Made by a program: the position numbers and the translations under genes. The notes beneath the pieces are model-generated. The model searched no databases, was not told where the DNA came from, and worked only from the letters and a program-made list of their open reading frames with translations. A DNA stretch of 32,153 bases from Dermatophilaceae bacterium (GTDB taxonomy: Bacteria > Actinomycetota > Actinomycetes > Actinomycetales > Dermatophilaceae). Of the stretch, positions 6,801 to 14,814 are shown piece by piece (the first letter of the stretch is position 1; each line of letters begins with the position of its first letter). The stretch covers positions 1-32,153 of the forward strand of contig JACMPC010000265.1 of the NCBI GenBank assembly GCA_014377705.1, given 5' to 3'.

Positions 6801-9629
6801 GCTCTGGAAGGAGCCCGGCGCGGTGATGATCGGGCCCTGGGCGTCGCTGGTGGCCCAGTGCGTCGCGTGGTCGTAGTAGAAGGACACGTTGGCACCAGCA
6901 GTTGTGTAGGCGATGTTACCGCCGCCGCTGGCGCCATAGCTCTCGTCCCACTTCTTGTCGATCGCGGCCTTGTACTCGTAGCTCCCGGCCGGGATGGTGG
7001 AGAACTTGCCCTTCCAGATCTGGTCCTTGGCGTCCAGGGCCAGCTGCGCCTGGGCGCACTCCGGCTGCCAGTCGCCGGTGCAGCCCATCTCAGAGTTGTG
7101 GCTTCCGGCCACGCTGACGTTATCGGGCTGGGTGACCGGCCCGACGCCACCTGTACCACCACCACCGGACTTCGCCGGCTCGCCCACCACGCCGTACGAC
7201 GAGGCCGCGGAGACGTTGCCGCTGCTGTCCCTGGTGATCGCGCGGTACTCCAGGAGGGTCCCCTTGGCCAGCGCGCTGACATCGTCGAAGACGCGGTAAG
7301 GCGCGTTGTCGTCGGTGCCCAGGACGCGCCACGGGCTCGTCCCGACCGGACGGACGGCGAAGGTGACCTGCGCGAAGGCGCTCTCGGTCAGCGCGGCCGA
7401 GATCTCGGCGCGACCTCCGACGGCCGCGCCGGGCTGTGGTGAGGTGAGCCAGGTCGCGGGGGCGGCCTTGCGCTGGGCGATCTTGCCCTGCGCCTTCCAC
7501 ACCGACACCGACAGAGCCGGCAGGCTCGCGGTCACCCGGGTGTCCTTGCCCGACGTGAGCGCCGTCCTGCCGCCATAGATCTGGGCGAAGGTCGCGTTCT
7601 TGCCGTAGGTGGCGAAGGTCGCGCTCTTGGCCGAGGTCGAGTTGTTGGCCACCACGAGGTACTCCGTGCCCGAGGCCGCGTCGACCCGGCTGAACGCGTA
7701 GATCCCTGCCGCATCGGAGGCGTAGCGGTGAATCTGCGCACCGTTGGTCAGGCCCGGGTTGGCAGCCCGCAGCCTGCCCAACGCCGAGATCTGCTGATAC
7801 AGCGGGGCTTTCGGGTCGAAGCGGTCCTTGCTTCCCGGCGTGCCCCCGAGGATCTGCTCGCCGGCATACTGCGACACCTTCGTGGCGAACATGTCCTGGC
7901 GCGCGTCCTTGTCTCCTCCGGCGCCGATGAAGCCCTGCTCGTCTCCGTAGTAGACCACCGGCTGCCCGCGGGTCAGGAACATCAGGTCGTTGGCCAGCCT
8001 GGTGCGAGCCATCAGGTCGTTGCCGGTGCTGCCGGACTTCGTCAGCATCATGGCCGCCCGGCCCATGTCGTGGTTGCCCAGGAAGGTCGGCAGCTGGTAG
8101 GCGTTGGAGTCGGTGTCGGTGTAGTAGTCGTCGGCCGCGTAGAGGTCGCGCAGCCCGGTCGTCGGCTTGCCCTGGGCGAACGCGAGCGCCTGGGCCTGGA
8201 AGCCGAAGTCGAGCGTGGCCGGGAGCTTGGCGGTGGTGGTGAACTGGCTCATGACCGACGGGTTGCTGTCGTAGACCTCGCCGAACATGAAGAAGTCGGG
8301 CTTGCCCTTCGCCTTGGCCTCGGCCTGGATCGCCGGCGCGAACTTCTGCCAGAAAGCCGTGTTCACGTGCTTGACGGTGTCGATCCGGAACCCGTCGATG
8401 CCGAAGTCGACCCAGTTCTTGTAGATGTCGGTCATCCCGGCGACGACCTTGGGCTGCTCGGTGAAGAGGTCGTCCAGGCCGACGAAGTCGCCGTACTCCG
8501 AGGACTCGCCGGCGAAGGTCGAGTCGCCCCGGTTGTGATAGAAGCTGGGGTCGTTCAGCCAGGCCGGCGTCTTGGCGGTCTTTTCAGCCTCGGTCCCGAA
8601 GATGGGCACGTACGGGAACGAGGTCGCCGGGTTCAGCGCCGGGAAGGTGCTCCCACCGGCATACGCCTTGTCGTCGAAGGCGGTGCCGCTCGCGTCCTTG
8701 TACGGGCTGGCCTCCTTCGACACGTAGGCGTGCTTTCCGCCCTGGTAGTCGATGACGTCAGCGGTGTGGTTGGTGATGATGTCGAAGAAGACCTTCATCC
8801 CCTTGGCGTGCGCCGCGCTGATCAGCGACTTCATCTCGGCGTTGGTGCCCAGGTGGGGGTCGATCCGGGTGAAGTCGGTGATCCAGTAGCCGTGGTACCC
8901 GGCGCTCGCGTCCGCCCCGGTCCCCTGGACCGGCTGGTTCTTGAAGGTCGGGGTCAGCCAGATCGCCGTGGTTCCCAGCGACTTGATGTAGTCCAGCTTC
9001 TTCGTCACCCCTGCCAGGTCGCCACCATGGAAGAAGCCCTTGTCCGTCGCGTCCAGACCGGTCTCGAGCCGCGAGCCGGTCAGCCCGCCCGCGTCGTTGA
9101 CGCTCGAGCCGTTCGCGAAGCGGTCGGCCATCAGGAAGTACATCTGCTCGCTGCTCAGAGGTGAGCGCAGGCTCGACCCCGCGAGCGCGCGGTCGGCCTT
9201 CGTGGCCTCTCCGGGCAGGTCGGTCGGGGCCACCCCGATCTTGTGGGTCACGTCGTCGTAGGAGAACGTCAGCGTGGCCGGTCCTTTCAGGACCAGCGGG
9301 ATGTTCGCACCGTCCTTGACGCCGCCGGCGCCGTAGCTCTCGTCCCAGGCCTTGTTGATCGCCACCTTGAACTCGTACGTCCCGGCCGGGACGCGCAGCT
9401 CCCTGCTGTACTCCGTGCTGTCACCGACCCGGGTCAGCTCGGTGGCCGCACAGCTGGGCGCCCAGTCGTCTACGCACCCGGCCTCGCTCTGCAGCGAGCC
9501 GACGACTGTGGCCGTCCGCGGGGCTTCGGCCGCCTGTGCCGTGGCGGCCACCGTGATCGGCGCGAGCCCGCCAACGACGGCTATGGCCATGGAGGTGACA
9601 GCGGCGGAGAGGGACGGCAGACGGGCCAT
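3819..9629 (-). CDS. Secreted bifunctional amylopullulanase (two GH13 domains, three X25 modules, CBM48)
   Basis: This 1936-residue extracellular enzyme should cut both alpha-1,4 and alpha-1,6 bonds of starch, glycogen or pullulan. Residues 1-33 form a signal peptide ending in AQA. An X25-type module follows (40-136). The first GH13 alpha-amylase domain (155-715) carries DIITNH (D283), GFRIDTVKH (nucleophile D417), GEVYD (acid E451) and NHD (D521). Next come an Ig-like module (725-815), a Gly-rich linker and two more X25 modules (about 838-928 and 938-1031). Then follow a pullulanase N-terminal domain, CBM48 (about 1190-1285) and a pullulanase-type GH13 domain with NWGYDP (1410), DQVFNH (D1458), GFRYDLMGHH (D1531), GEGWNFGE (E1568) and AHDNE (D1699). 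Both catalytic sets look intact. No LPXTG or SLH anchor is seen. The ATG at 9629 has AGGAG seven bases upstream; an open frame from 9722 lacks a signal peptide at its start. Confidence 0.95.
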   Translation of the reverse strand: MARLPSLSAAVTSMAIAVVGGLAPITVAATAQAAEAPRTATVVGSLQSEAGCVDDWAPSCAATELTRVGDSTEYSRELRVPAGTYEFKVAINKAWDESYGAGGVKDGANIPLVLKGPATLTFSYDDVTHKIGVAPTDLPGEATKADRALAGSSLRSPLSSEQMYFLMADRFANGSSVNDAGGLTGSRLETGLDATDKGFFHGGDLAGVTKKLDYIKSLGTTAIWLTPTFKNQPVQGTGADASAGYHGYWITDFTRIDPHLGTNAEMKSLISAAHAKGMKVFFDIITNHTADVIDYQGGKHAYVSKEASPYKDASGTAFDDKAYAGGSTFPALNPATSFPYVPIFGTEAEKTAKTPAWLNDPSFYHNRGDSTFAGESSEYGDFVGLDDLFTEQPKVVAGMTDIYKNWVDFGIDGFRIDTVKHVNTAFWQKFAPAIQAEAKAKGKPDFFMFGEVYDSNPSVMSQFTTTAKLPATLDFGFQAQALAFAQGKPTTGLRDLYAADDYYTDTDSNAYQLPTFLGNHDMGRAAMMLTKSGSTGNDLMARTRLANDLMFLTRGQPVVYYGDEQGFIGAGGDKDARQDMFATKVSQYAGEQILGGTPGSKDRFDPKAPLYQQISALGRLRAANPGLTNGAQIHRYASDAAGIYAFSRVDAASGTEYLVVANNSTSAKSATFATYGKNATFAQIYGGRTALTSGKDTRVTASLPALSVSVWKAQGKIAQRKAAPATWLTSPQPGAAVGGRAEISAALTESAFAQVTFAVRPVGTSPWRVLGTDDNAPYRVFDDVSALAKGTLLEYRAITRDSSGNVSAASSYGVVGEPAKSGGGGTGGVGPVTQPDNVSVAGSHNSEMGCTGDWQPECAQAQLALDAKDQIWKGKFSTIPAGSYEYKAAIDKKWDESYGASGGGNIAYTTAGANVSFYYDHATHWATSDAQGPIITAPGSFQSELGCAGDWSPDCMRPWLQDPDGDGTYTWSTDQIPVGSYEFKVAHGLKWGEDYGADGVPGGSNVALSVPSAGSVVTISYVLATHQISVKNSKPGATPDLVKAKAFWVGSDLMAWPATAVPAGANLALLNWRLHWSSTGGLAVDAESVTGGSVADLTYDAAGLPAAVVAAHPELKGYLALRLNSKTARQAGSILQAQVAVALYDDLGRLLDATGVQTPGVLDDLYGAAATRTYGVTWKSDSLWSRSPSFTSPSFTLWAPTAQKVSVLLWPAAASAEAPASQATRVLMTRRPDGSWGADTAARWRGARYLFEVVVFAPTTGKVETNLVTDPYSVALTLNSTRSVAVNLADPALKPAIWKDSSAPVLKQRVDQTIYELHVRDFSVNDATVPDAHRGSYLAFADNGDGTRHLKSLAAAGLNTIHLLPTFDIASIEEDPARQLTPACDLASFAPDSQEQQKCVTAAASKDAFNWGYDPFHWMAPEGSYASSATAADGGSRVSEFRTMVGGLHADGLRVVLDQVFNHTATSGQASTSVLDKVVPGYYQRLNASGAVETSTCCQNVATEHAMAQKIMVDSAVSWVRNYRVDGFRYDLMGHHSKANMLATRAALDRLTLAADGVDGKAVTLYGEGWNFGEVANGALFTQAAQGNLGGTGIATFSDRLRDGVRGGGPFDEDPRKQGFGSGEATDPNGAPINAGATASLAHDTDLVQLGLAGNLRSFSFRDNASGAVVSGDKVDYNGAPAGYADQPDEVVSYVDAHDNETLFDSLMFKLPPATSMADRVRMNSVSLATTALSQTPSFWHAGADLLRSKSLNRDSYDSGDWFNTLDWTGADNGFGHGLPPEAVNAAKWPFMRPLLANPALRPSAAQVQSASAQAHDLLRLRFSSPLFRLGSAPAINARVTFPVSGSAEAHQGVIVMRVDDTVGADVDPALEGLVVVFNGSAAAVDQKLPGMAGAGLVLSPVQATGADAVVKASSWDSAASTLSVPARTVAVFVQR

Positions 9630-9769
9630 GAAGGCTCCTGAAGGCTCCGGAGCGGCATGAGTCCGCTCATCAGTCTGGGCCCGCGACGGAGCCGCAGACC
9701 GTGCGGAACAGGTCAGGTTCACTCACGGCGAGGGGCCGTTGCTGAGTCCAAGGTGGTCCGTTCCCGCAG

Positions 9770-9799
9770 AGGCTAGCGCTACTTGACGGACTTGCGCAA
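9770..9799 (-). promoter_or_regulatory. Candidate amylopullulanase promoter
   Basis: On the minus strand TTGCGC (plus 9794-9799) and TAGCCT (plus 9770-9775) are 18 bases apart and face the amylopullulanase gene. The -35 lies inside one of the TTGC palindromes of the neighbouring operator cluster, so a bound repressor would block polymerase. The predicted leader is about 135 bases. Confidence 0.4.
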
Positions 9800-9824
9800 C
9801 TTTTTGCAGATTCTTGCAAGAATC
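9792..9824. promoter_or_regulatory. MalR/LacI-family-like operator cluster
   Basis: Three TTGC elements lie together: the palindrome TTGCGCAA (9792-9799), TTTGCAG (9803-9809), and the perfect 16-base palindrome GATTCTTGCAAGAATC (9809-9824). Heptamers of the form CTTGCAG/CTTGCAAG are known operators of the Streptomyces maltose regulator MalR in front of amylase and maltose genes. Position over the amylopullulanase promoter supports repression relieved by maltodextrin. The regulator itself is not in the window. Confidence 0.6.
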
Positions 9825-9925
9825 GGCAGGAACCATCCCCTGGCTGCTTTGCGGCATGCTTGTCGTCTGCGGCCTTGCCCGCCACCGCCGCGCTGGTCAA
9901 CCGGTTGGTCAACCTGGAGGTGTTC

Positions 9926-11074
9926 GTGGACTTCGCCATGCTGGCAGTCATCGTTCTGGCCGGCCTCGTCGGGCCTCTGCTGGCCTATCCCCGCCGCTGG
10001 CACGTGCCGGTCGTCATCGGGCCGCTGATCATGGGGATCATCCTGGGCACGACCGGGGTGGGCTACCTGGATTTCTCAGAACCCACATTCACCTTCCTCG
10101 CCCAGATCGGCTTCGGGCTGGTGATGTTCGTCGCCGGAACGCAGGTGCCGGTTCGCGATGGCGACCTCCGGCAGAGTCTGGGCCGCGGCGCGGCCCGCGC
10201 GGCGCTGGTGGGAGCAGGGTCGGCCGTGCTGGGCGTCGTGCTCGCCACTGTGTTCGGGACGGGACACGCCGCCCTGTATGCCGTGCTGATGGCTTCCTCC
10301 TCGGCGCTGCTGATCCTGCCCATCATCAGCTCGCTGAACCTTGACGGCCCGCAGGTGCTGGCGTTGCTTCCCCAGGTGGCCATCGCCGACGCCGCCTGCA
10401 TCGTCGCCCTTCCGCTGGTCATCGATCCCCCCCAGGTCGGCCGGGCACTGCGAGGGGCGGTTGCCGTCATTCTGATGGGCGCGTCACTTTTCGTCGTTCT
10501 GTCCTTGCTGGAGCGCAGGGGCTACCGCCACCGGCTCCATCATGTGTCCGAGGAGCGTCACTTCGCCCTCGAGCTGCGGATCAGCCTGATGATCCTGTTC
10601 TCGCTCGCTGCCGTGGCCAGCGGCTCCAACGTGTCGATCATGCTTGCGGGCTTTGTCTTCGGGCTCGCCGTGGCCCTCGTCGGGGAGCCACGGCGGCTGG
10701 CCCGGCAGCTGTTCGCGGTGACCGAGGGCTTCTTTGGTCCGCTGTTCTTCGTCTGGCTGGGATCGTCCCTGGACCTGCGGGCTCTGGGCACCCGGCCAAC
10801 GCTGATCCTGCTGGGACTGCTGCTCGGGGTGGGGGCTGTGCTCAGCCACTCGCTGGCCGGCCTCACCGGACAACCCCTGAGCCTCAGCTCGCTGGCCACC
10901 GCTCAGCTCGGGGTCCCGGTCGCGGCGGCGACCCTGGGCACCAGCCTCAACGTCCTGGCTCCGGGCGAGTCCGCAGCCCTGGTCCTGGGGGCTCTGGTCA
11001 CCATCGTCGCCGCGACCATCGCCGGAGGGCTGGCGGCCAGGAGGCAACGGGTCAGCACCGACCGCGAGCCGTGA
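9926..11074 (+). CDS. CPA2-family cation/proton antiporter (Na+/H+ or K+/H+ exchanger)
   Basis: This is a 382-residue integral membrane protein with about 12 hydrophobic segments spread over the whole chain. It matches the Na+/H+-exchanger (KefB/NapA-like) fold. The SSSALLILPIISSL stretch and the nearby IADAACIVALP segment (Asp about 155) correspond to the transport core. There is no cytosolic TrkA-N domain, so it is the short form. The frame is open from a TTG at 9860, but GGAGG at 9916-9920 sits five bases before the GTG at 9926, which I take as the start. It diverges from the amylopullulanase gene and may share the regulatory gap. The ion is not predictable from sequence. Confidence 0.88.
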   Translation: MDFAMLAVIVLAGLVGPLLAYPRRWHVPVVIGPLIMGIILGTTGVGYLDFSEPTFTFLAQIGFGLVMFVAGTQVPVRDGDLRQSLGRGAARAALVGAGSAVLGVVLATVFGTGHAALYAVLMASSSALLILPIISSLNLDGPQVLALLPQVAIADAACIVALPLVIDPPQVGRALRGAVAVILMGASLFVVLSLLERRGYRHRLHHVSEERHFALELRISLMILFSLAAVASGSNVSIMLAGFVFGLAVALVGEPRRLARQLFAVTEGFFGPLFFVWLGSSLDLRALGTRPTLILLGLLLGVGAVLSHSLAGLTGQPLSLSSLATAQLGVPVAAATLGTSLNVLAPGESAALVLGALVTIVAATIAGGLAARRQRVSTDREP

Positions 11075-11128
11075 CGACCGGGCTCACGACGAGGGTGCCG
11101 CTAACGGGCTGGCGCCTGCAGCACCGCA

Positions 11129-12835
11129 TCAGCGACGGCGCCGGACCCGCCCCTCGTCCCACACCGGTTCGTCGGACAGATAGACCGAGCCGTTCTGGCC
11201 GAAGACCAGGAAGCGGTCGAACCCCTTGGCGAACCATCGGTCATGGGTCACCGCCACGACGGTGCCGTCGAAGGCCTCAAGCCCCTCCTCCAGAGCCTCG
11301 GCCGACTGCAGGTCCAGGTTGTCGGTGGGCTCGTCGAGCAGCAGCAGGGTGGCTCCGCTGAGCTCGAGCAGCAGGATCTGGAAGCGCGCCTGTTGCCCTC
11401 CGGACAGGGAGTCGAAGGTCTGCTCCGAGGCACAGGCGAGCTCGTAGCGGTCCAGCGCCTTGGCTGCCTCCTCGCGCGGCCGCCCGCGGCGATGGTCGTC
11501 CCCCCGGTGCAGGATCTCCAACAAGGTACGTCCCAGCAGGGCGGGGTGCTGATGGGTCTGTGCGAACCATCCCGGTCGCACCCGCGAGCCCAGGCGGACG
11601 ACCCCGGAGTGCCGTACCGCGACCGGCTGCACATCGCCGACCGGCTCATGCTCCGGTGCCGGATCGGTGCCGCCGGCCGCCAGCAGCCTCAGGAAGTGGG
11701 ACTTGCCTGATCCGTTGCCACCGAGGACGGCAAGCCGCTCGCCGTACCAGATCTCCAGGTCGAAAGGCTCCATCCCTGCCCAGGCGGGCGGCGACCCCTG
11801 ACCGAGCAGCTCGAGACCCTCGGCGATCACCGCCCGCTTGGCCGTCCGCCCTCCCTTGAGCCTCATCTTCACGTTCTGCTCCTGGGGGACCAGCTCGGGC
11901 GGCCCGGCTCCCTCGAACTTGGCCAGCCGGGTCTTTGCCGCCTGGTACCGGCTGGCCAGCCCGTCGTTGTAGGCCGCCTTGTTCTTGTACATGAGCACCA
12001 GTGCCACCAGTTTGGCGTGCTCCTCGTCCCAACGGCGGCGCAGCTCCTCCAGCCTGCTGTTCCGGTCGATCCGCGCCTGGTGGTATGTCGAGAAACGGCC
12101 GGGGTGCACCCACAGGGACGACCCTGCCGTGGCCGGCTCGAGGGTGGCGATCCGGGTGGCGACCCGGTCGAGCAGCTCCCGGTCATGGCTGATGAACAGC
12201 ACCGTCTTGGCAGAGGCGATGATCTGCTCCTCCAGCCAGCGCTTGGCCGGCACGTCCAGGTAGTTGTCGGGCTCGTCCAGCAGCAGCACCTCCTCGGGCC
12301 CGCGCAGCAGGGCCTCGAGCACCAGCCGCTTCTGCTCTCCCCCGGACAGCGTGCTCACCGAGCGCCACTGCGCCTGCTCGAACGGTATGCCGATCGCCGC
12401 CACCGTGCAGACGTCCCAGAGGGTCTCGTGCTCGTAGCCTCCCGCGTCCGCCCAGTCGACCAGGGACTGCGCATACGCCATCTGGGCTGGCTCGTCGTCG
12501 ATCTCCATCATCGCCGTCTCGGCCACCTCAAGGGCCGCCGCCGCCTCCCGGATGACGGGCGGCGCCACGCCGACCAGCAGGTCTCGCACACTGGAGTCGT
12601 CGCGCAGAGACCCGATGAACTGGCGCATGACGCCCAGCCCGCCACTGCGGGTGACCGCGCCCTCGGCCGCGTTCAGGTCCCCGCTGACGATCCGTGACAA
12701 CGACGTCTTGCCGGTGCCGTTGGGGCCGATAAGGGCGACCTTGGCGCCCTCACCGACCCGGAGGCTGACCCCGTCCAGAAGAGGCCGCCCGTCAGGCAGG
12801 TAGTAGCTGACGCCGTTGATATCAAGGTGACCCAC
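11129..12835 (-). CDS. ABC-F family ATPase (ribosome-associated ABC protein)
   Basis: This soluble protein of about 568 residues has two ATP-binding cassettes in one chain and no membrane segments, the ABC-F layout. The first cassette shows Walker A GPNGTGKTS (about residue 37), signature LSGGEQKR and Walker B LLLDEPDNYLD. The second shows GGNGSGKSH, LSGGQQAR and LLLDEPTDNLD. The linker between them is Arg/Lys-rich and helical, as in members that enter the ribosomal E site to rescue stalled or antibiotic-bound ribosomes. Whether this one gives antibiotic resistance cannot be told. The start is GTG at 12835 (peptide begins MGHLDINGVSYYLPDG); a TTG three codons upstream is also possible and neither has a clear ribosome site. 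It is divergent from the SPFH gene and converges on the antiporter gene, 54 bases away. Confidence 0.93.
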   Translation of the reverse strand: MGHLDINGVSYYLPDGRPLLDGVSLRVGEGAKVALIGPNGTGKTSLSRIVSGDLNAAEGAVTRSGGLGVMRQFIGSLRDDSSVRDLLVGVAPPVIREAAAALEVAETAMMEIDDEPAQMAYAQSLVDWADAGGYEHETLWDVCTVAAIGIPFEQAQWRSVSTLSGGEQKRLVLEALLRGPEEVLLLDEPDNYLDVPAKRWLEEQIIASAKTVLFISHDRELLDRVATRIATLEPATAGSSLWVHPGRFSTYHQARIDRNSRLEELRRRWDEEHAKLVALVLMYKNKAAYNDGLASRYQAAKTRLAKFEGAGPPELVPQEQNVKMRLKGGRTAKRAVIAEGLELLGQGSPPAWAGMEPFDLEIWYGERLAVLGGNGSGKSHFLRLLAAGGTDPAPEHEPVGDVQPVAVRHSGVVRLGSRVRPGWFAQTHQHPALLGRTLLEILHRGDDHRRGRPREEAAKALDRYELACASEQTFDSLSGGQQARFQILLLELSGATLLLLDEPTDNLDLQSAEALEEGLEAFDGTVVAVTHDRWFAKGFDRFLVFGQNGSVYLSDEPVWDEGRVRRRR

Positions 12836-12955
12836 AAGGACCAAACTACGGGGGTGACCGGAGCCACGCTCGCTGACACCATGGGTTCATGGAAGAGTTC
12901 ACGAAGGGCCGCGTCGCAACGGGTGCGCCCACATCTGGCTGAGGAGCACGGCATC

Positions 12956-14116
12956 GTGGGACTGATGGACAAGATCCGCGGCGAGTTCATCGACATCGTC
13001 GAGTGGACCGACGACACCCGGGACACGATCGTGTGGCGCTTCCCGCGGCACGAGAACGAGATCAAGATGACCGCCAAGCTGGTCGTGCGCGAGAGTCAGG
13101 TGGCGGTCTTCGTCAACGAGGGCACGATCGCCGACGTGTTCAAGCCCGGCACCTACACGCTGGAGACCCAGAACCTGCCGGTCCTGTCGACCCTCAAGGG
13201 GTGGAAGTACGGGTTCAACAGCCCGTTCAAGGCCGAGGTCTACTTCGTCAGCACCCGCCAGTTCACAGATCTCAAGTGGGGGACCCAGAACCCCGCCATG
13301 ATGCGGGACCCCGAGTTCGGGATGGTCCGCGTCCGCGCGTTCGGCACCTACTCCATCAAGGCCGCCGATCCCGCCGTGCTGCTGCGCGAGCTGGTCGGCA
13401 CCGATCCTGAGTTCACCACCGACGAGGTCGACGAGTTCGTCCGGCAGTCGGTGGTGTCACGAGTTGTGACCGCCCTCGCCACGTCCGGCGTGGCAGCGCT
13501 CGACCTGGCTGCGCACCAGAACGAGATCTCCACCAGGCTCGCCGGAATCATCAGTGAGGACCTCAACCTCATCGGCCTGCAGATGCCACGCTTCATCATC
13601 GAGAACGTCTCACTGCCGCCCGAGGTCGAGGCGACGATGGACAAGCGGACCTCGATGGGCGTGCTCGGCGACCTGGACCAGTTCACGAAGTACCAGGCCG
13701 CCACTGCCATCACCGACGCCGCGCAGAACCCGGGCGGCATCGCCGGCGCGGGCGTGGGCATCGGTGTCGGCGCTGCCCTCGGCGCGCAGCTGGCCCAGTC
13801 TCTCCAACCCGGCGCAGCCCCGGCGGCCGCCCCGGCTGAGCCTTCCAGACCCGCCGAGCCATCCAGCCGGGACCAGGCACCCACGTCAGCGCCCAACGGA
13901 CCACCACCGCTGCCCGGCAGCACCCAGTGGTACCTCGGCATGGACGGCCAACAGGTGGGCCCGCTTGCTCAGGCTGAGATCCAGGCACTGGTCACCGCAG
14001 GTACAGCGACAACAGACACTCTGGTCTGGCGGGGCGGAATGGTGACCTGGACCCGTCTGGCCGATGTCCCGGAGCTTCAGGATCTCGGCTCCACGCCTCC
14101 CCCGCTGCCATCGTGA
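12956..14116 (+). CDS. SPFH-domain protein with C-terminal GYF_2 domain (YdjI-like)
   Basis: This 386-residue protein opens with MGLMDKIRGEFIDIVEWTDD, the typical beginning of the YdjI branch of the SPFH (stomatin/flotillin-like) family. The SPFH region covers about residues 1-255. It is followed by a Gly/Ala-rich segment, an Ala/Pro linker, and a GYF_2 (DUF4339) module at about 325-374 beginning WYLGMDGQQVGP. There is no signal peptide or clear membrane helix, so a partner must recruit it to the membrane. In Bacillus subtilis YdjI works with the zinc-ribbon membrane protein YdjG and with PspA; the YdjG-like gene is next here. I chose GTG at 12956 because GAGGAG lies ten bases upstream; the frame is open from 12827 but the added peptide is not family-like. 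Confidence 0.9.
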   Translation: MGLMDKIRGEFIDIVEWTDDTRDTIVWRFPRHENEIKMTAKLVVRESQVAVFVNEGTIADVFKPGTYTLETQNLPVLSTLKGWKYGFNSPFKAEVYFVSTRQFTDLKWGTQNPAMMRDPEFGMVRVRAFGTYSIKAADPAVLLRELVGTDPEFTTDEVDEFVRQSVVSRVVTALATSGVAALDLAAHQNEISTRLAGIISEDLNLIGLQMPRFIIENVSLPPEVEATMDKRTSMGVLGDLDQFTKYQAATAITDAAQNPGGIAGAGVGIGVGAALGAQLAQSLQPGAAPAAAPAEPSRPAEPSSRDQAPTSAPNGPPPLPGSTQWYLGMDGQQVGPLAQAEIQALVTAGTATTDTLVWRGGMVTWTRLADVPELQDLGSTPPPLPS

Positions 14117-14814
14117 CCGTCTCCCCAGGACAGCGTGAGCCCATGCCGGGTCATCCTGAGGATCATCAGCCCCAAGAGAATCAGCCCCAGACGAACCAGC
14201 CCCAGAATCACGCTGAGCGGGATGCGACCAGACAGCATCAGTACCAGTGCCCGTCCTGCGGCGCTGCCCTCGAGTTCGCCCCTGGCTCCACCGGGATGGT
14301 CTGCCCGTACTGCCAGGCCAAGCTCGACATCGCCCTGCCGGTGGTGGGCAGCCGCAAGAGCAACTACCTCGCCTACGCGGGGCAGGCGCACACACCTGTG
14401 GGGCAGCTTCCGCCCTTCAGCCTGACCTGCCGCAACTGCGGCAGCGCGCAGGAGCAGGTCGCGATCGCCGGGCGTTGCCTTTCGTGTCGCAGCCCCTTGG
14501 TGGTCAGCAACGACCTCGGCGGCCAGCTGAAGAGTCCCGACGGTGTGGTGCTTTTCACCGTCGAGAAGGCCAAGGCCGCCGCATGCTTCCAGGAGTGGAC
14601 CTCCTCACGGTGGTTCGCACCCTCGGCGCTGAAGAAGGTCAGCAAGACGGCCTCGATGACCGGCAGCTACCTGCCGCACTGGGGCTTCGACGACCACACC
14701 ACCACGGACTACACCGGCCAGCGAGGTGACCACTACTACACCACCGAGACCTACACGACTCAGGAGAACGGGCAGACGGTCACCAACACCCGGCAGGTGC
14801 AGCACACCGCCTGA
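14113..14814 (+). CDS. Double zinc-ribbon protein (YdjG-like), N-terminal part of a gene cut by an in-frame TGA
   Basis: The gene starts at GTG 14113, overlapping the SPFH stop in GTGA, so translation is probably coupled. Residues 1-45 are Gln/Asn/Pro-rich, with a repeat NQPQ at about 19-32. Two zinc ribbons follow: C46, C49, C64, C67 and C106, C109, C122, C125. A region ending NTRQVQHT leads straight to TGA at 14812-14814. The frame continues without shift (SHASGRVSRDF) into the second half. From memory, family members have Arg-Trp at this point, so TGG to TGA is the simplest explanation. As read, the product is 233 residues and lacks the membrane anchor. It may be a true mutation, a strain polymorphism or a sequencing error. 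Confidence 0.85.
   Translation: MTVSPGQREPMPGHPEDHQPQENQPQTNQPQNHAERDATRQHQYQCPSCGAALEFAPGSTGMVCPYCQAKLDIALPVVGSRKSNYLAYAGQAHTPVGQLPPFSLTCRNCGSAQEQVAIAGRCLSCRSPLVVSNDLGGQLKSPDGVVLFTVEKAKAAACFQEWTSSRWFAPSALKKVSKTASMTGSYLPHWGFDDHTTTDYTGQRGDHYYTTETYTTQENGQTVTNTRQVQHTA

Noticed and set aside
7728-9164. Long plus-strand reading frame of 478 residues
   Set aside because: Again antisense to a clear GH13 catalytic domain, with low-complexity Val/Gly/Leu composition.
9630-9722. N-terminal extension of the amylopullulanase
   Set aside because: The extra 31 residues precede a good signal peptide and lie before AGGAG at the ATG 9629; a secreted protein should not carry them.
12827-12955. Longer start for the SPFH protein
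   Set aside because: It would overlap the divergent ABC-F start and adds non-family residues; the GTG at 12956 has a ribosome site.
14812-14814. Selenocysteine or frameshift explanation for the TGA
   Set aside because: The frame is unchanged on both sides, so no frameshift. The residue expected is Trp rather than Cys, and no selenocysteine element is evident nearby.
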